Shown piece after piece: positions 8,958 through 17,938 of a stretch of DNA of 49,956 nt; within the stretch, counting starts at the first letter, position 1, and each line of letters begins with the position of its first letter. The DNA comes from an uncultured Prevotellaceae bacterium (lineage in GTDB: Bacteria; Bacteroidota; Bacteroidia; Bacteroidales; Bacteroidaceae), in NCBI GenBank assembly GCA_902800595.1, contig CADCFA010000042.1, positions 1 to 49,956 on the forward strand. Reading direction: 5' to 3'. The position numbers were made by a program, and so were the translations under genes. Below the pieces are notes generated by a model. It did not search any database. It saw only the letters and a program-made list of their open reading frames with translations, and was not told the DNA's origin.

Positions 8958-9765
8958 TTATCTGCCCTTGTTTAACTTGTTTATCACTCCATAAGTCACA
9001 CCTGTAAGGCGGGATAACAGTCTTAATCCTGTACCTATCTCCAGGCAACTTACTATTATCTCGTTTCGCTTTTCTTTTTCTAACTCCTGAACTTTGATGG
9101 AGTCTGCTATGCCATAACGTTCCTGAAGGTATTTCCGCACATCGCGGTCACCTATGCTTACTCTTACTACCTCATCAATATCCAAACAGCTAACATCTTC
9201 ATCAAGAGGTGTATCAACAAGTGTCTTTAAGTCTTCTATGGTAATGCGCTTATACACTGCATTGATTGCACAAAGACAGACTGATGCTGGTACTTTACCT
9301 GTATATTCTATTCTAACCAACTGCTCCACTCATAGTCGACAACATTATTTACTATACCAGCCTTAAGAGGATTCTGATGGATGTAACGCAACAAGGTCAT
9401 AAAGTATGCCATGTCATTGACGGGCTCTGACTTGAAACGATCTTGGAACACATGTCCAGAGCGTGAGTATTTATTGTTATAGTACATGGCATACGTCACA
9501 GCAATGGGTTTGATGGTGCTCCCTATATCTTTCTGGTTTGTTTTCAGCAGCAAGCGTATGTGATTGGACATGAGGCTGTAGGCATAGAATGTACAGAGCG
9601 GTGGCTGATGATTACCAGCTTCGTCATATTGCTCCAGCATCTGCTGCAGACAGGTGAGCATGCGCACATAGTCTTCCTTGTCTTCAAAGATATCTTGCCT
9701 GTTGATGCCACGAAGCATCACATGATAGATACTGTGCCTGAGGATGTTCGAGGTTGACGGGGCAT
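8958..9765 (-). pseudogene. REP-associated tyrosine transposase (RAYT, Y1_Tnp), multiply broken
   Basis: The central frame 9721-9308 has the RAYT pattern HVMLRGINRQDIFED, YSLMSNHIRLLLK, the helix with a candidate catalytic Tyr (AVTYAMYYNNKYSRSGHVFQ) and YIHQNPLKAG. Three defects are visible. The metal-binding HUH motif is HIR, the second His (CAC) being Arg (CGC). The N-terminal MPRQPRTSSGT is in a different frame from YHVMLRG. A duplicated TAGAA near 9310-9320 introduces a stop and frameshift between YEWSSWLE and the tail EYTGKVPASV, which continues to 8958 with a DNA-binding C-terminal part. RAYTs move or maintain REP elements in bacterial genomes. This copy is surely inactive. Confidence 0.85.
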
Positions 9766-9768
9766 TGG

Positions 9769-10440
9769 TTAAACCACCTTTATTCCTTTATTAGTTAGAT
9801 TCTGTATTATCATTGCCTTCCACGAGGGTAAAGCGGCCTGTGCTTGCTTTATCACATCTTCTTTGTCGGGATCCTTTATATTGGGAAGCGTTCTGAAACT
9901 GACACATGCGTTTTCAAAGAGGAAGTCAATGCTCTTGTCAACAGTTTCTTTCTTTACTTCTCCTTGCTGAATATCGACGTCATACTGATCCCTATATTTC
10001 TTCAGAATAGCAGACTTGAAAAGATTGTAGAGGGCTTTCTCACCCTGACTCTTTATTTATATGTTTATGTCTGAAGGAACACCATAGTCCTGTGAACGAT
10101 GTCTAATGTCTGAAGTAGGATGGATGATATGATTCTTGTTGTATGCTTATATAGCCCAGCATCCAGTGCCTCCTTGATGAAATCCGCCTCGACATTCATC
10201 GGTAAGATGGATGATGTTTGATGGATGATGGAAGATGTGATTCATCTTGAATCTCGCTTCGTATCGTGGATTGAGTTGGGGCATAGTCTATTCGATTGTA
10301 TGAGCATCACCCTTTAGGATCTGCTCCTTCAGTGGCTCTGCCATCTCTAAGATATTCTTGATTTTGGTTTCCTTGAATACCATATCGTTATTCTCAGTTT
10401 CAGTATATTGCCTGGAGACAGGCTCCCGTCAAAAAATATA
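9769..10440 (-). pseudogene. Decayed gene of unknown function
   Basis: No intact gene lies between 9769 and 10559, but protein-like stretches exist on the minus strand. The longest runs from about 10070 to a stop at 9769-9771 and contains FLFENACVSFRTLPNIKDPD and ends TNKGIKVV. It is preceded in frame by a TAA just after DYGVPSDINI. Further upstream are MNVEADFIKEALDAGLYKH in another frame and, near 10300-10400, MVFKETKIKNILEMAEPLKE. These look like parts of one gene broken by several indels and stops. I do not recognise the family. GGATGATG-rich short repeats lie at about 10115-10230. Confidence 0.45.
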
Positions 10441-10559
10441 TCAGCATTCATATCAGCCATTACTGTATTCACAGTTCCGATAGCATGTAACTCGCCAAAG
10501 ATACAAATTGGTATTTGTCATTCATAACATTTAATGAATAATCTGTTGGTTCTGTGCCG

Positions 10560-10922
10560 CTATAGTTTTAACATCAGCCCCTTAGTTTTTGAATTATACT
10601 CCATATACTTTGAGGCAATCTTTGTAACTTTCTTCTCATTTATCGTTAGAGACAATAAGTAGAACAACTGAACAAAGTCCTCTTTGGATATTTGAATGTC
10701 CTTTATTAAACTCCAATCCCCGATGGCATTTGTAACATCTGTTGATTTCAATGAGTTGCTATACGGAAGCACATAGGTTGACTGATCCTCTGCCTCAACA
10801 AAGCCAAATCCTTCAACTAATTCCTCGAAAGATGAACGAGTATCATCATCAGAGAAATTATACGTCAATATCATTTTGTAATACATATTATGATCTTTTA
10901 TGTAATTAGACAATTTTATCAT
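10560..10922 (-). CDS. Small hypothetical protein downstream of the SEFIR-STAND gene
   Basis: 120 residues from the ATG at 10922; a GTG at 10940 would add six residues. The N-terminal part (YYKMILTYNFSDDD, helix, then FGFVEAEDQSTYVLP) has the order strand, helix, strand seen in small ferredoxin-like folds such as Cas2/VapD. This is a weak resemblance and not a family call. It lies 62 bp after the stop of the giant SEFIR-STAND gene in the same orientation, so the two are probably one transcript. It could be a regulator or antitoxin-like partner of the giant protein. Confidence 0.55.
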   Translation of the reverse strand: MIKLSNYIKDHNMYYKMILTYNFSDDDTRSSFEELVEGFGFVEAEDQSTYVLPYSNSLKSTDVTNAIGDWSLIKDIQISKEDFVQLFYLLSLTINEKKVTKIASKYMEYNSKTKGLMLKL

Positions 10923-10984
10923 ATTCGTGTCAAGAGACACGGGCAGTGGGTAAAGCCCATCGTCATTTGATGTAATACTTATTT

Positions 10985-13900
10985 TTATATTGATATCGTT
11001 TGATATACTAATTGATGCCCATCAATTTGCCTAACTCGATCTGCATAGAAAAGCCATATACGTTCATATAAATCTTTTACTCTATCGACTTCAATAGCCT
11101 CAGAGTCGGAATCCTTCTTTCCCATATTTGAAAGAGATGTGGTCTTTAATCCTACCAGAATTCCTTTTTCTCTATCCTGAGCAAACCAATAGCGGTCATG
11201 AAGCGGACCGTCATCAGGTTTGTCTGCATAGCAGACGGTCATTATGTCAATACAGCCACGAAGGTTATCTACAATATTTTCCCACTGTTCCTTGTATACT
11301 TCTATTGACTCTTCATTTTTTGCATGAGCTAATATGCTAATATGCAAATTTGTGTTATATTCAAATAAAGGTTTTATGTCTATTAAGTCTTTTGCAGAGA
11401 AGTACGGATCTATGATTTTCAGATTTGTGGTATTATGTTTTCTATACCAACCGTACAACACCTCCAAGCCTTTGTCTCGCTCGCCCGGACGTATTACATC
11501 TGAACTCGAAGTTACAAGTATATGGAACAATCTGTCAAGACTTGCCTTTGAATTAACCGATAATGCCTCAACCATCCTAAAGTTGAAAGCCATAGCAGCA
11601 TAAATCTTTAAAATCAAGTCCTTTTGGTCATGGTGGGATTCATTCCAGCGACAGACATCTTCGATAAAATATAATACCGCATTTTTGGAAACTGTGAGCG
11701 AACGAGTGTATATAGACGGTATAAGTTGATAAAAATCGTGGGGGTGTTTGGCGATTCCTTTTCCACGAACAACTGATGAGAATATTTTAGCAAAGAACTT
11801 AGCATAATCCTTGGATGGCAAAGCCACTGCCTTCGTCATATCTTTGTCTGCGGCTGCAATACGTTTTTGCGAAGCAACATGGTTCATGAGTACGCCCCTA
11901 TTATATCTTCTTGCGTTATCCTTATCAGATACTTCAAGGTATGCGTCAGCGAATTTTACCTCATACTGATAAGCTATGTCAGTAAAGCGCTCAAAGAAAT
12001 TGTAATCTTCTTTTGTTTCAAATTTAACGCTATCCATGGCAGAGGTCAACATATCTTTTACCTGACTCTTGCAATTCTTCAAGCACTCTTCCAATGCCAT
12101 ATCAAAGCGGGTTAATCTGTCATAACCTACTGGTATACCCTTTAGAATAGCCTCGCCCTTCTTTAAAAATTCAATTTGCTGCGGCTTTCTAGAAATATAC
12201 TGTATGGAGTAGAAATAAAGGAAAGCCTGGTCTGTCTTGTTAGGTATACTTTGTATTTGATTGTCTATATCCTCCCATAAGTTCCTTGCCGTAGAACGGT
12301 CTAATATTTCATGTGTTGCAATGTTACAAGCCACCTTGTAACCATCGTGAGATATACCAGACGGTGCCGGGTACTTCTTTTCAGCAATGCTTCGAATATT
12401 TTTTGCTATGTCTGTAATTTGCGTTTGGCTTATAGTGCGCTGACCAGGATTCTGCAAGCATTTGCAGACATTATCTATCTTTACAAACAACTCATCATCG
12501 TTGGACATATAGGAGAACAAGACCAATAGACGCTGAAACTCGGTATAAGTAAGCGAAATATCGTTTTTGTCATACTCCAAATCTGACAGATATGGATATT
12601 TATAGAAGATAAAATCGCTTGCATGAGAAGCACAGACATTTACATAAAACTCGTCCAAATCTTCCATAGACTGAGCATAAGCATGTTCAGAATACAAGAA
12701 AATGGCTGGTGCAACCGAACACAGTATTCTTTTGTAATAACTTGACTCCTTATTCAACTTCTCGAGAGGCAAAATAATTTCATCATATACGTACTGGTCG
12801 AAATGCGACTTGTCATCTACTATATAATACTCTAGAGTTATTCTTGACCAGAAAACAATGCGAGTCCCTATATCATCCAATTGTTCCAACTCGCTTTTGT
12901 ACCTGCTAATAATTTTGTCATCACACAGGCCTGCCTTTATCATCACTCCTACAGAACGAGTATATAAATCCAAGGAGTCGTTCATTGCTTCGAGGCATGA
13001 AGAAGTCGAAAAAGCAGCCTGCTGTTTATATGCAAGGGTTAGGTTCAAAAACTCGCCTGCTATATCATGATTACTAGGGCTGAGGGTAGTAACGAGATGA
13101 TAACCCACTTCTATCCTTGTTTGTATAGACTCAATGGACTGCCAACTTACTTGTAATTTCTTCAGTATAAAGTCAGTAAAACTATCACTTGGTTTGGCGT
13201 TAAACAGCCATACATATAACTGAGAAAGGACATAACAACGATTACTTTCATCATCCAATCCGCAGAACAAGTATTGTCTCTTTTTCACTTCATTTAGAAG
13301 AGACTCACTATATGTTGCATTCTTGATTTTACGAGCCAGTTCTACAACAGGTATCTCAATGTCAAATTTACGGAATTTGATGTTAGACAGCAATGTATCA
13401 AGATAATCCCATCTATATTTTTTTATTGGACATCTACGGATATACTCACGAGCACCATAAACGTATGCTTTGCTACGGCGAGCCTCCGTATTCATCTTGG
13501 GAGTCATATCTGTGATAAACGACGGATAATCGACCACTAAGAATTTGATGGATTTCTTAATCAGATTGAAATGGTAGGCTGTCTCAGAGAAAACGTCAAG
13601 GAGGCGCTGCTTAATATGTTTAAGTATATCGTTCTGAGATGACAGATTGTCTGACAAGTATTTTTTATCACCTAGTCTGTCGTATGAAGAAAGAATCAAA
13701 GACAGACAATCAACAGATACAGCCTTGTCTGGAAAATCATCGACATAAAGATATATATTTGCCAACTGCTCATAGGCCTTTTCCTGACTGAATTTCGCTA
13801 AAGCCTCTATTAAAAACAGTTTTACTTGAATATAAGTAAATGTGGGCGTCTTTATATCGCTTTCAATACTTTCCAATATCTGTTGGACTTTCTCGACATC

Positions 13901-16351
13901 CTCAATATTCTTAAAACAGGGCAAAGCCTTGCAAATCCCTTGTACTATATTAATGCGAGGAATATCAATATTAGAGTTTGTAACCACAAGGTTCAACGCA
14001 TAAAGGACTATCTTTTCTATACCTTCTTTATCCTTATGACCTGGAATCCAAAACATGAGAAAATAAATCCTCTGTGTATCACTACGCAACCCTTGAGCCG
14101 TCTTTAAAACCTCATCAACTGAAACATTGGAATACAACAAGCTCATGGCATCTGTCATCTTCCGTATTTCAGAGTCTTTTATTTGAGCTTTTATTTTTTC
14201 GTAATTGCCTGTATCCGTGCCATCTGTATCGTTTAAATAATTTTCTCTCAATGAGAGGGAGAGCATGGCATAAATATTATCCAAACTGAGGTTGTTGCGT
14301 TCATCATTGACAAGTTTCTCAATGATTTCCATTGACAACTGCAAATCCACATCCAAGAGTAGTCGTACCAACTCCATTGATTTTTCCGGGATTTTCTCAA
14401 ATTGGACTACTTGAGCCAACTGACGGATTTCACGGATAATGGATTCTTTCTTATCTGTAGGAAGATCTTTGGCAGATTTTACAACAATTGCAAGTGATTT
14501 GAGTCGTTCTTCCTTGAGGTAGATGTTTTGGGACAGAACAATTGCCTCATCTATCTTACCTTGGGCAACCAAAGCTTCTGTTTCATAATCCCAAAGCTCG
14601 TTTTGCTCAATCTGGCGGGATGTACTCCTTACAACCGCAAAGCGAAGCGCATCCCCTAAATACACTTCATCTGTCATAGCAGCCTCATAGCCGAAGTCAC
14701 ACTGAACATTCAAGGAGGCCTGAGAGCGGTTTTGGTCTAACTGCTCTTGTATATTGTCATCACTCAACAAGCGGATTAGGGGCTGTGTCTTGTGAAGTTT
14801 TTTATAAAGAGGAAGCAACGACTCAGCATATAATGTCTTGTTAGATTCGTAAACAGCCAAGAGGCGCAATTCAATCCTTGACAGATAATCGGTCAGATAG
14901 CCTTTCATATACTTGAAAAGAGCTTCTGAACGATACTTCACTACACCTTTGTCATCCACATATAAGAAATCTGAGTTCTTTCCCAACAACTCAAACACTT
15001 CTGATTCCGACTTCTCAAGGAATGCCATTATGAATGATATGCTATGTATATCGCCATATGCAACAACAGCAAGCAAAACTCGAGAAGTTTCGTCTTCATC
15101 GCTTTCCAAGCGGCTTATCTCAGCATGATAAATTGACTTGCCATACGAGTTCTTTTCTTCAAGTATATGACTAAACGACTTATTCTTCAAGAAGTTTGAG
15201 CGTAACACCTCTATCTTGTCGGCAAAACCATTGCAAATCTCATAAAGTTTTTCCAAATCGTCATCACTCAGTGTGTTATCTATCTTCCTGAAATAGTCTT
15301 TAACACGGGGTTTACTGAAGGGTAAGAGCCAGTTGGCGGTTTCTATCTTGATTGTTTTCTTGGTAGCAGGCAACAATTTAACATTATCCTGTTCCCCTGA
15401 GAATACAAATTTGGCACTACCCCAAGGCAACTTTTCAAACAAAGACCTTAATCCAGGTCCATATTCTGCCGGTACATCATCAAATCCATCAAAAATAAAG
15501 AATAGCGGTGTCGTCTTTGTCTTTTGAAGTATTTTCAAATAGATTGTACTTAGCTCAATATCAACACCTTCTTGAAGAGGTGTGTTTGTGACATAGAAAT
15601 AGAGTTGTCTAACTAGACTCTTCTCAACAATATCCGGGTTCAGGCTATAACGGCTGAAGCCGTCGTTAAAGTAACTGACACAATGCTTTGGGTGACGTTG
15701 AGCTAGCATTGCTAGAAGGGTTGTTACACCAACGCCATCCTGACCAGGGACAAAAACAACTTTCTTCTCTAATTGATCACCAAGAAGTGATTCTATCTGG
15801 TCAAGTTCAGAGTCGCGGTCAATAATTGAAGCAGGAGACGGTAGCTTAGGAAATGTTTCGCTCTGTGAACAAAGATCAAGTATCTGTACGTTTAACGGTG
15901 CATTAACATTTCTATTGCCTATAATGGAACGTATAACTGTCTTAAGATTATTATCGTACTGGCTATCATCCGTAAAATCATCTCCATTTCGACCTGCTAA
16001 TATCATTGGAAATGATGTGGGGAATGTACCGCTTCGCAAAATTGGGTAGAATTTTGTGGAATCAATATTCTGCATGTATTCTGTACCAATAATTGCTTCC
16101 TCGAAACCTGCCCCAGTAGACTGAGAAGCCTTCTTCTTGTATTCGGGGGTTCCTATAATCAAAACCTTATCGGAGTTGGCTATTCCTTGCTCCATAAAAC
16201 GAGGCAAAGAGGCTCCTTTCTCTAGGTCTTGATCATAGAGAACATCAAAGCCTCCCCCTATACGGAGGTCGTCCACGAACTTCTTCACCCATTGCATATG
16301 GGCTTCATCATCGTGGGAATAGGAAACGAATACTTGAAGGGTTTCAGCCAT
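10985..16351 (-). CDS. SEFIR-STAND NTPase giant protein, probable phage-sensing effector
   Basis: 1788 residues from the ATG at 16351 (MAETLQVFVSYSHDDE); a TTG at 16372 would lie within the IS66 end and is rejected. Domains: SEFIR/TIR-like effector at about 4-145 (VFVSYSHDDEAHMQWV, LYDQDLEKG, KVLIIGTPEYKKKA), then a STAND NTPase at about 175-420, then about 1300 residues of helical repeats probably acting as sensor. The NTPase P-loop reads GQDGVGVTTL, so the invariant Walker A Lys is Val (residue 209). Walker B LFFIFDGFDDVP (about 283-294) is intact. Bacterial SEFIR proteins act in antiphage defence, probably by depleting NAD; repeats in STAND proteins recognise the trigger. The start codon is 11 bp from a mini-IS66 end. 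Confidence 0.85.
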   Translation of the reverse strand: MAETLQVFVSYSHDDEAHMQWVKKFVDDLRIGGGFDVLYDQDLEKGASLPRFMEQGIANSDKVLIIGTPEYKKKASQSTGAGFEEAIIGTEYMQNIDSTKFYPILRSGTFPTSFPMILAGRNGDDFTDDSQYDNNLKTVIRSIIGNRNVNAPLNVQILDLCSQSETFPKLPSPASIIDRDSELDQIESLLGDQLEKKVVFVPGQDGVGVTTLLAMLAQRHPKHCVSYFNDGFSRYSLNPDIVEKSLVRQLYFYVTNTPLQEGVDIELSTIYLKILQKTKTTPLFFIFDGFDDVPAEYGPGLRSLFEKLPWGSAKFVFSGEQDNVKLLPATKKTIKIETANWLLPFSKPRVKDYFRKIDNTLSDDDLEKLYEICNGFADKIEVLRSNFLKNKSFSHILEEKNSYGKSIYHAEISRLESDEDETSRVLLAVVAYGDIHSISFIMAFLEKSESEVFELLGKNSDFLYVDDKGVVKYRSEALFKYMKGYLTDYLSRIELRLLAVYESNKTLYAESLLPLYKKLHKTQPLIRLLSDDNIQEQLDQNRSQASLNVQCDFGYEAAMTDEVYLGDALRFAVVRSTSRQIEQNELWDYETEALVAQGKIDEAIVLSQNIYLKEERLKSLAIVVKSAKDLPTDKKESIIREIRQLAQVVQFEKIPEKSMELVRLLLDVDLQLSMEIIEKLVNDERNNLSLDNIYAMLSLSLRENYLNDTDGTDTGNYEKIKAQIKDSEIRKMTDAMSLLYSNVSVDEVLKTAQGLRSDTQRIYFLMFWIPGHKDKEGIEKIVLYALNLVVTNSNIDIPRINIVQGICKALPCFKNIEDVEKVQQILESIESDIKTPTFTYIQVKLFLIEALAKFSQEKAYEQLANIYLYVDDFPDKAVSVDCLSLILSSYDRLGDKKYLSDNLSSQNDILKHIKQRLLDVFSETAYHFNLIKKSIKFLVVDYPSFITDMTPKMNTEARRSKAYVYGAREYIRRCPIKKYRWDYLDTLLSNIKFRKFDIEIPVVELARKIKNATYSESLLNEVKKRQYLFCGLDDESNRCYVLSQLYVWLFNAKPSDSFTDFILKKLQVSWQSIESIQTRIEVGYHLVTTLSPSNHDIAGEFLNLTLAYKQQAAFSTSSCLEAMNDSLDLYTRSVGVMIKAGLCDDKIISRYKSELEQLDDIGTRIVFWSRITLEYYIVDDKSHFDQYVYDEIILPLEKLNKESSYYKRILCSVAPAIFLYSEHAYAQSMEDLDEFYVNVCASHASDFIFYKYPYLSDLEYDKNDISLTYTEFQRLLVLFSYMSNDDELFVKIDNVCKCLQNPGQRTISQTQITDIAKNIRSIAEKKYPAPSGISHDGYKVACNIATHEILDRSTARNLWEDIDNQIQSIPNKTDQAFLYFYSIQYISRKPQQIEFLKKGEAILKGIPVGYDRLTRFDMALEECLKNCKSQVKDMLTSAMDSVKFETKEDYNFFERFTDIAYQYEVKFADAYLEVSDKDNARRYNRGVLMNHVASQKRIAAADKDMTKAVALPSKDYAKFFAKIFSSVVRGKGIAKHPHDFYQLIPSIYTRSLTVSKNAVLYFIEDVCRWNESHHDQKDLILKIYAAMAFNFRMVEALSVNSKASLDRLFHILVTSSSDVIRPGERDKGLEVLYGWYRKHNTTNLKIIDPYFSAKDLIDIKPLFEYNTNLHISILAHAKNEESIEVYKEQWENIVDNLRGCIDIMTVCYADKPDDGPLHDRYWFAQDREKGILVGLKTTSLSNMGKKDSDSEAIEVDRVKDLYERIWLFYADRVRQIDGHQLVYQTISI

Positions 16352-16361
16352 ATTATTGGTA

Positions 16362-16996
16362 GTAAACTTCAATTTTGACGTCCAGGCTTAAAAACAGCTG
16401 TTTAGGGCAGCTTTCGCTACCTGGCGCGTCTTAATTAGATTAAACTTTATTATTTTTTAATACCGATGGTCATCGGTAACATATTCTTTGCAAGCAAAGC
16501 GGCAGAGCCGAGCGCTCATAATCTGTTCTTCCCTGCATGATTGCCTTGATATTTAATCGAAGCTGCTCACGCTCGACATTTCTCAAATACATTTGGAACT
16601 GTTCTCGCTTAATCGCAGCCTTGAAGAATTCCTTAAAGTACTCTAGCGTGGATACGCCACACATCTTACACATCTCGATAAACGTGTGGTAGATAACCGA
16701 TACTTTTGCACCTACATGACTGCTAAAAGTCAGCGAGTTCTTGCGTCCCGATGGTATCAAGCGAGACAAGCTTGAGCGGAATCCATCAGACTGGAGAACG
16801 GCTAACTTGTTGTTTCCGAGGAAATCAAGGAGCACCTTGTTCAGATGCTTTGATCCCTTGACAAACCAATTATATATACCATTTGTCACTCTTAAAACGA
16901 GCCCCGCTCGGCTTTGCCGCTTATTCGAGCTTGCGAGTCTTAAAAAAGGTGTCATTTTCCCATTTCATGCACAATACGTCAAAATTGACAGTTTAC
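16362..16996 (-). mobile_element. Mini-IS66 (internally deleted IS66-family element)
   Basis: About 635 bp bounded by terminal inverted repeats: left GTAAACTTCAATTTTGACGT, right (reverse complement) GTAAACTG followed by TCAATTTTGACGT, differing by one base. On the minus strand the 5' end is joined directly to the last third of the IS66 transposase, so tnpB and most of tnpC are missing. The flanking 8-bp sequences (TATTGGTA and CATAAAAT) are not a duplication, which suggests later rearrangement. Two short palindromic insertions (around 16490-16518 and 16898-16950) lie inside it. Confidence 0.8.
16450..16955 (-). pseudogene. C-terminal remnant of an IS66 transposase (tnpC)
   Basis: The frame holds the IS66 C-terminal features: a segment KLAVLQSDGFRSSL, GRKNSLTFSSHVGAKVSVIY then HTFIEMCKMCGVSTLEYFKEFF, and finally GRTDYE. 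After GRTDYE about 29 bp (containing CTTTGCAAGCAAAG) interrupt the gene and shift the frame. The proper ending MLPMTIGIKK with TAA at 16450-16452 follows in another frame. The N-terminal two thirds with the catalytic core are missing. Not functional. Confidence 0.8.
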
Positions 16997-17035
16997 CATA
17001 AAATAGTATTCAAGATTTCACATGCATTGGTTATA

Positions 17036-17875
17036 TCAAATGAAAGCCTTACACTCTTTGTCTGTCAAAGAAATACCATATATGGAACGAACTGTTGTTC
17101 TAATATGCCCAATTTTCTTTTCTGTCTCAAAATGCATCGTTTTCAACTGTTTATAATCTATCCATGAAGGACGAGACTTTCCTATTTTCTCCCAATTAAG
17201 ACTTTTCCCTACTTCAACAGTTAGCAAGTCTGCTATATTCTTAAGATTAGCCGTGCAAACGATGAAATCGTCATAAGACATGCTCATCGACTTATCAAGA
17301 GCATTAGTCTGATTAGGATAAATGGAGAGTATGTCTGACCTGTGGGTATAGATTTTGGAAAACGCCGACTTATACTTTGAAGCTGGTAGGTTGTGTGCAA
17401 CTACATTTCGTCTAATTCGGTAATAGTCGAATAAATCAATCTTGAATTGGTCGATATTTGGCTTTATTTTTCTTCCCTTTAGCTGTTTTAAAATCTGTGC
17501 TAATTTTTCTGGCTTACTCGCCTTTTTCCCAACCTTGAGTGTGATATTGAGTTTTTTCAAGTCGGAAACGAAATCATCAAGAAAAGTATCGAAAACAGAA
17601 AATGGATATATTAAATAAGAAGAGAACAATTTATCTTCATAGTTCTGAACCTTGAATTCTCCTAAATGTACACCAATTATAGCAGCTTGTTCACTAGTGA
17701 AGTCTGGAAAGGTAATAGAGGGGGTAGCCGCTTTTCTCTCATCATAGAGCATCATGAATTTACGACGAGCACATTCCTGAAGCTCTGAAATGGAATCCAA
17801 TTCCCCACATACCGTCCACAATTTCTTATTAGACGGGAGATTAAATGATGTTCCCCTATATGATAATCTGTTCAT
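17036..17875 (-). CDS. HEPN-domain protein (predicted RNase)
   Basis: 279 residues. The HEPN signature RNVVAH (Arg156 to His161, RNxxxH) follows a helix FKIDLFDYYRIR, as in RiboL-PSP/MAE-type HEPN RNases. The preceding helices (YPFSVFDTFLDDFVSDLKK) form the rest of the four-helix domain. The N-terminal 80 residues and the C-terminal 60 are not recognised. HEPN proteins of this type are metal-independent RNases used as toxins in defence systems, so it is the probable effector of the five-gene run 20999-17036, in which it is the last gene, 63 bp after its neighbour. No membrane segment. Confidence 0.7.
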   Translation of the reverse strand: MNRLSYRGTSFNLPSNKKLWTVCGELDSISELQECARRKFMMLYDERKAATPSITFPDFTSEQAAIIGVHLGEFKVQNYEDKLFSSYLIYPFSVFDTFLDDFVSDLKKLNITLKVGKKASKPEKLAQILKQLKGRKIKPNIDQFKIDLFDYYRIRRNVVAHNLPASKYKSAFSKIYTHRSDILSIYPNQTNALDKSMSMSYDDFIVCTANLKNIADLLTVEVGKSLNWEKIGKSRPSWIDYKQLKTMHFETEKKIGHIRTTVRSIYGISLTDKECKAFI

Positions 17876-17938
17876 AAACTTAATTCGTGACTTCTATCCT
17901 TTATAATAAGTAAACTATTGGTAAACCAACAATAGACT

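Noticed and set aside
10560-10922. Small protein as a Cas2 nuclease.
   Set aside because: Only a vague strand-helix-strand resemblance; no cas1 and no array.
16352-16372. TTG start for the SEFIR-STAND protein, adding seven residues.
   Set aside because: It lies in the IS66 terminal repeat; the ATG at 16351 directly precedes the SEFIR domain.
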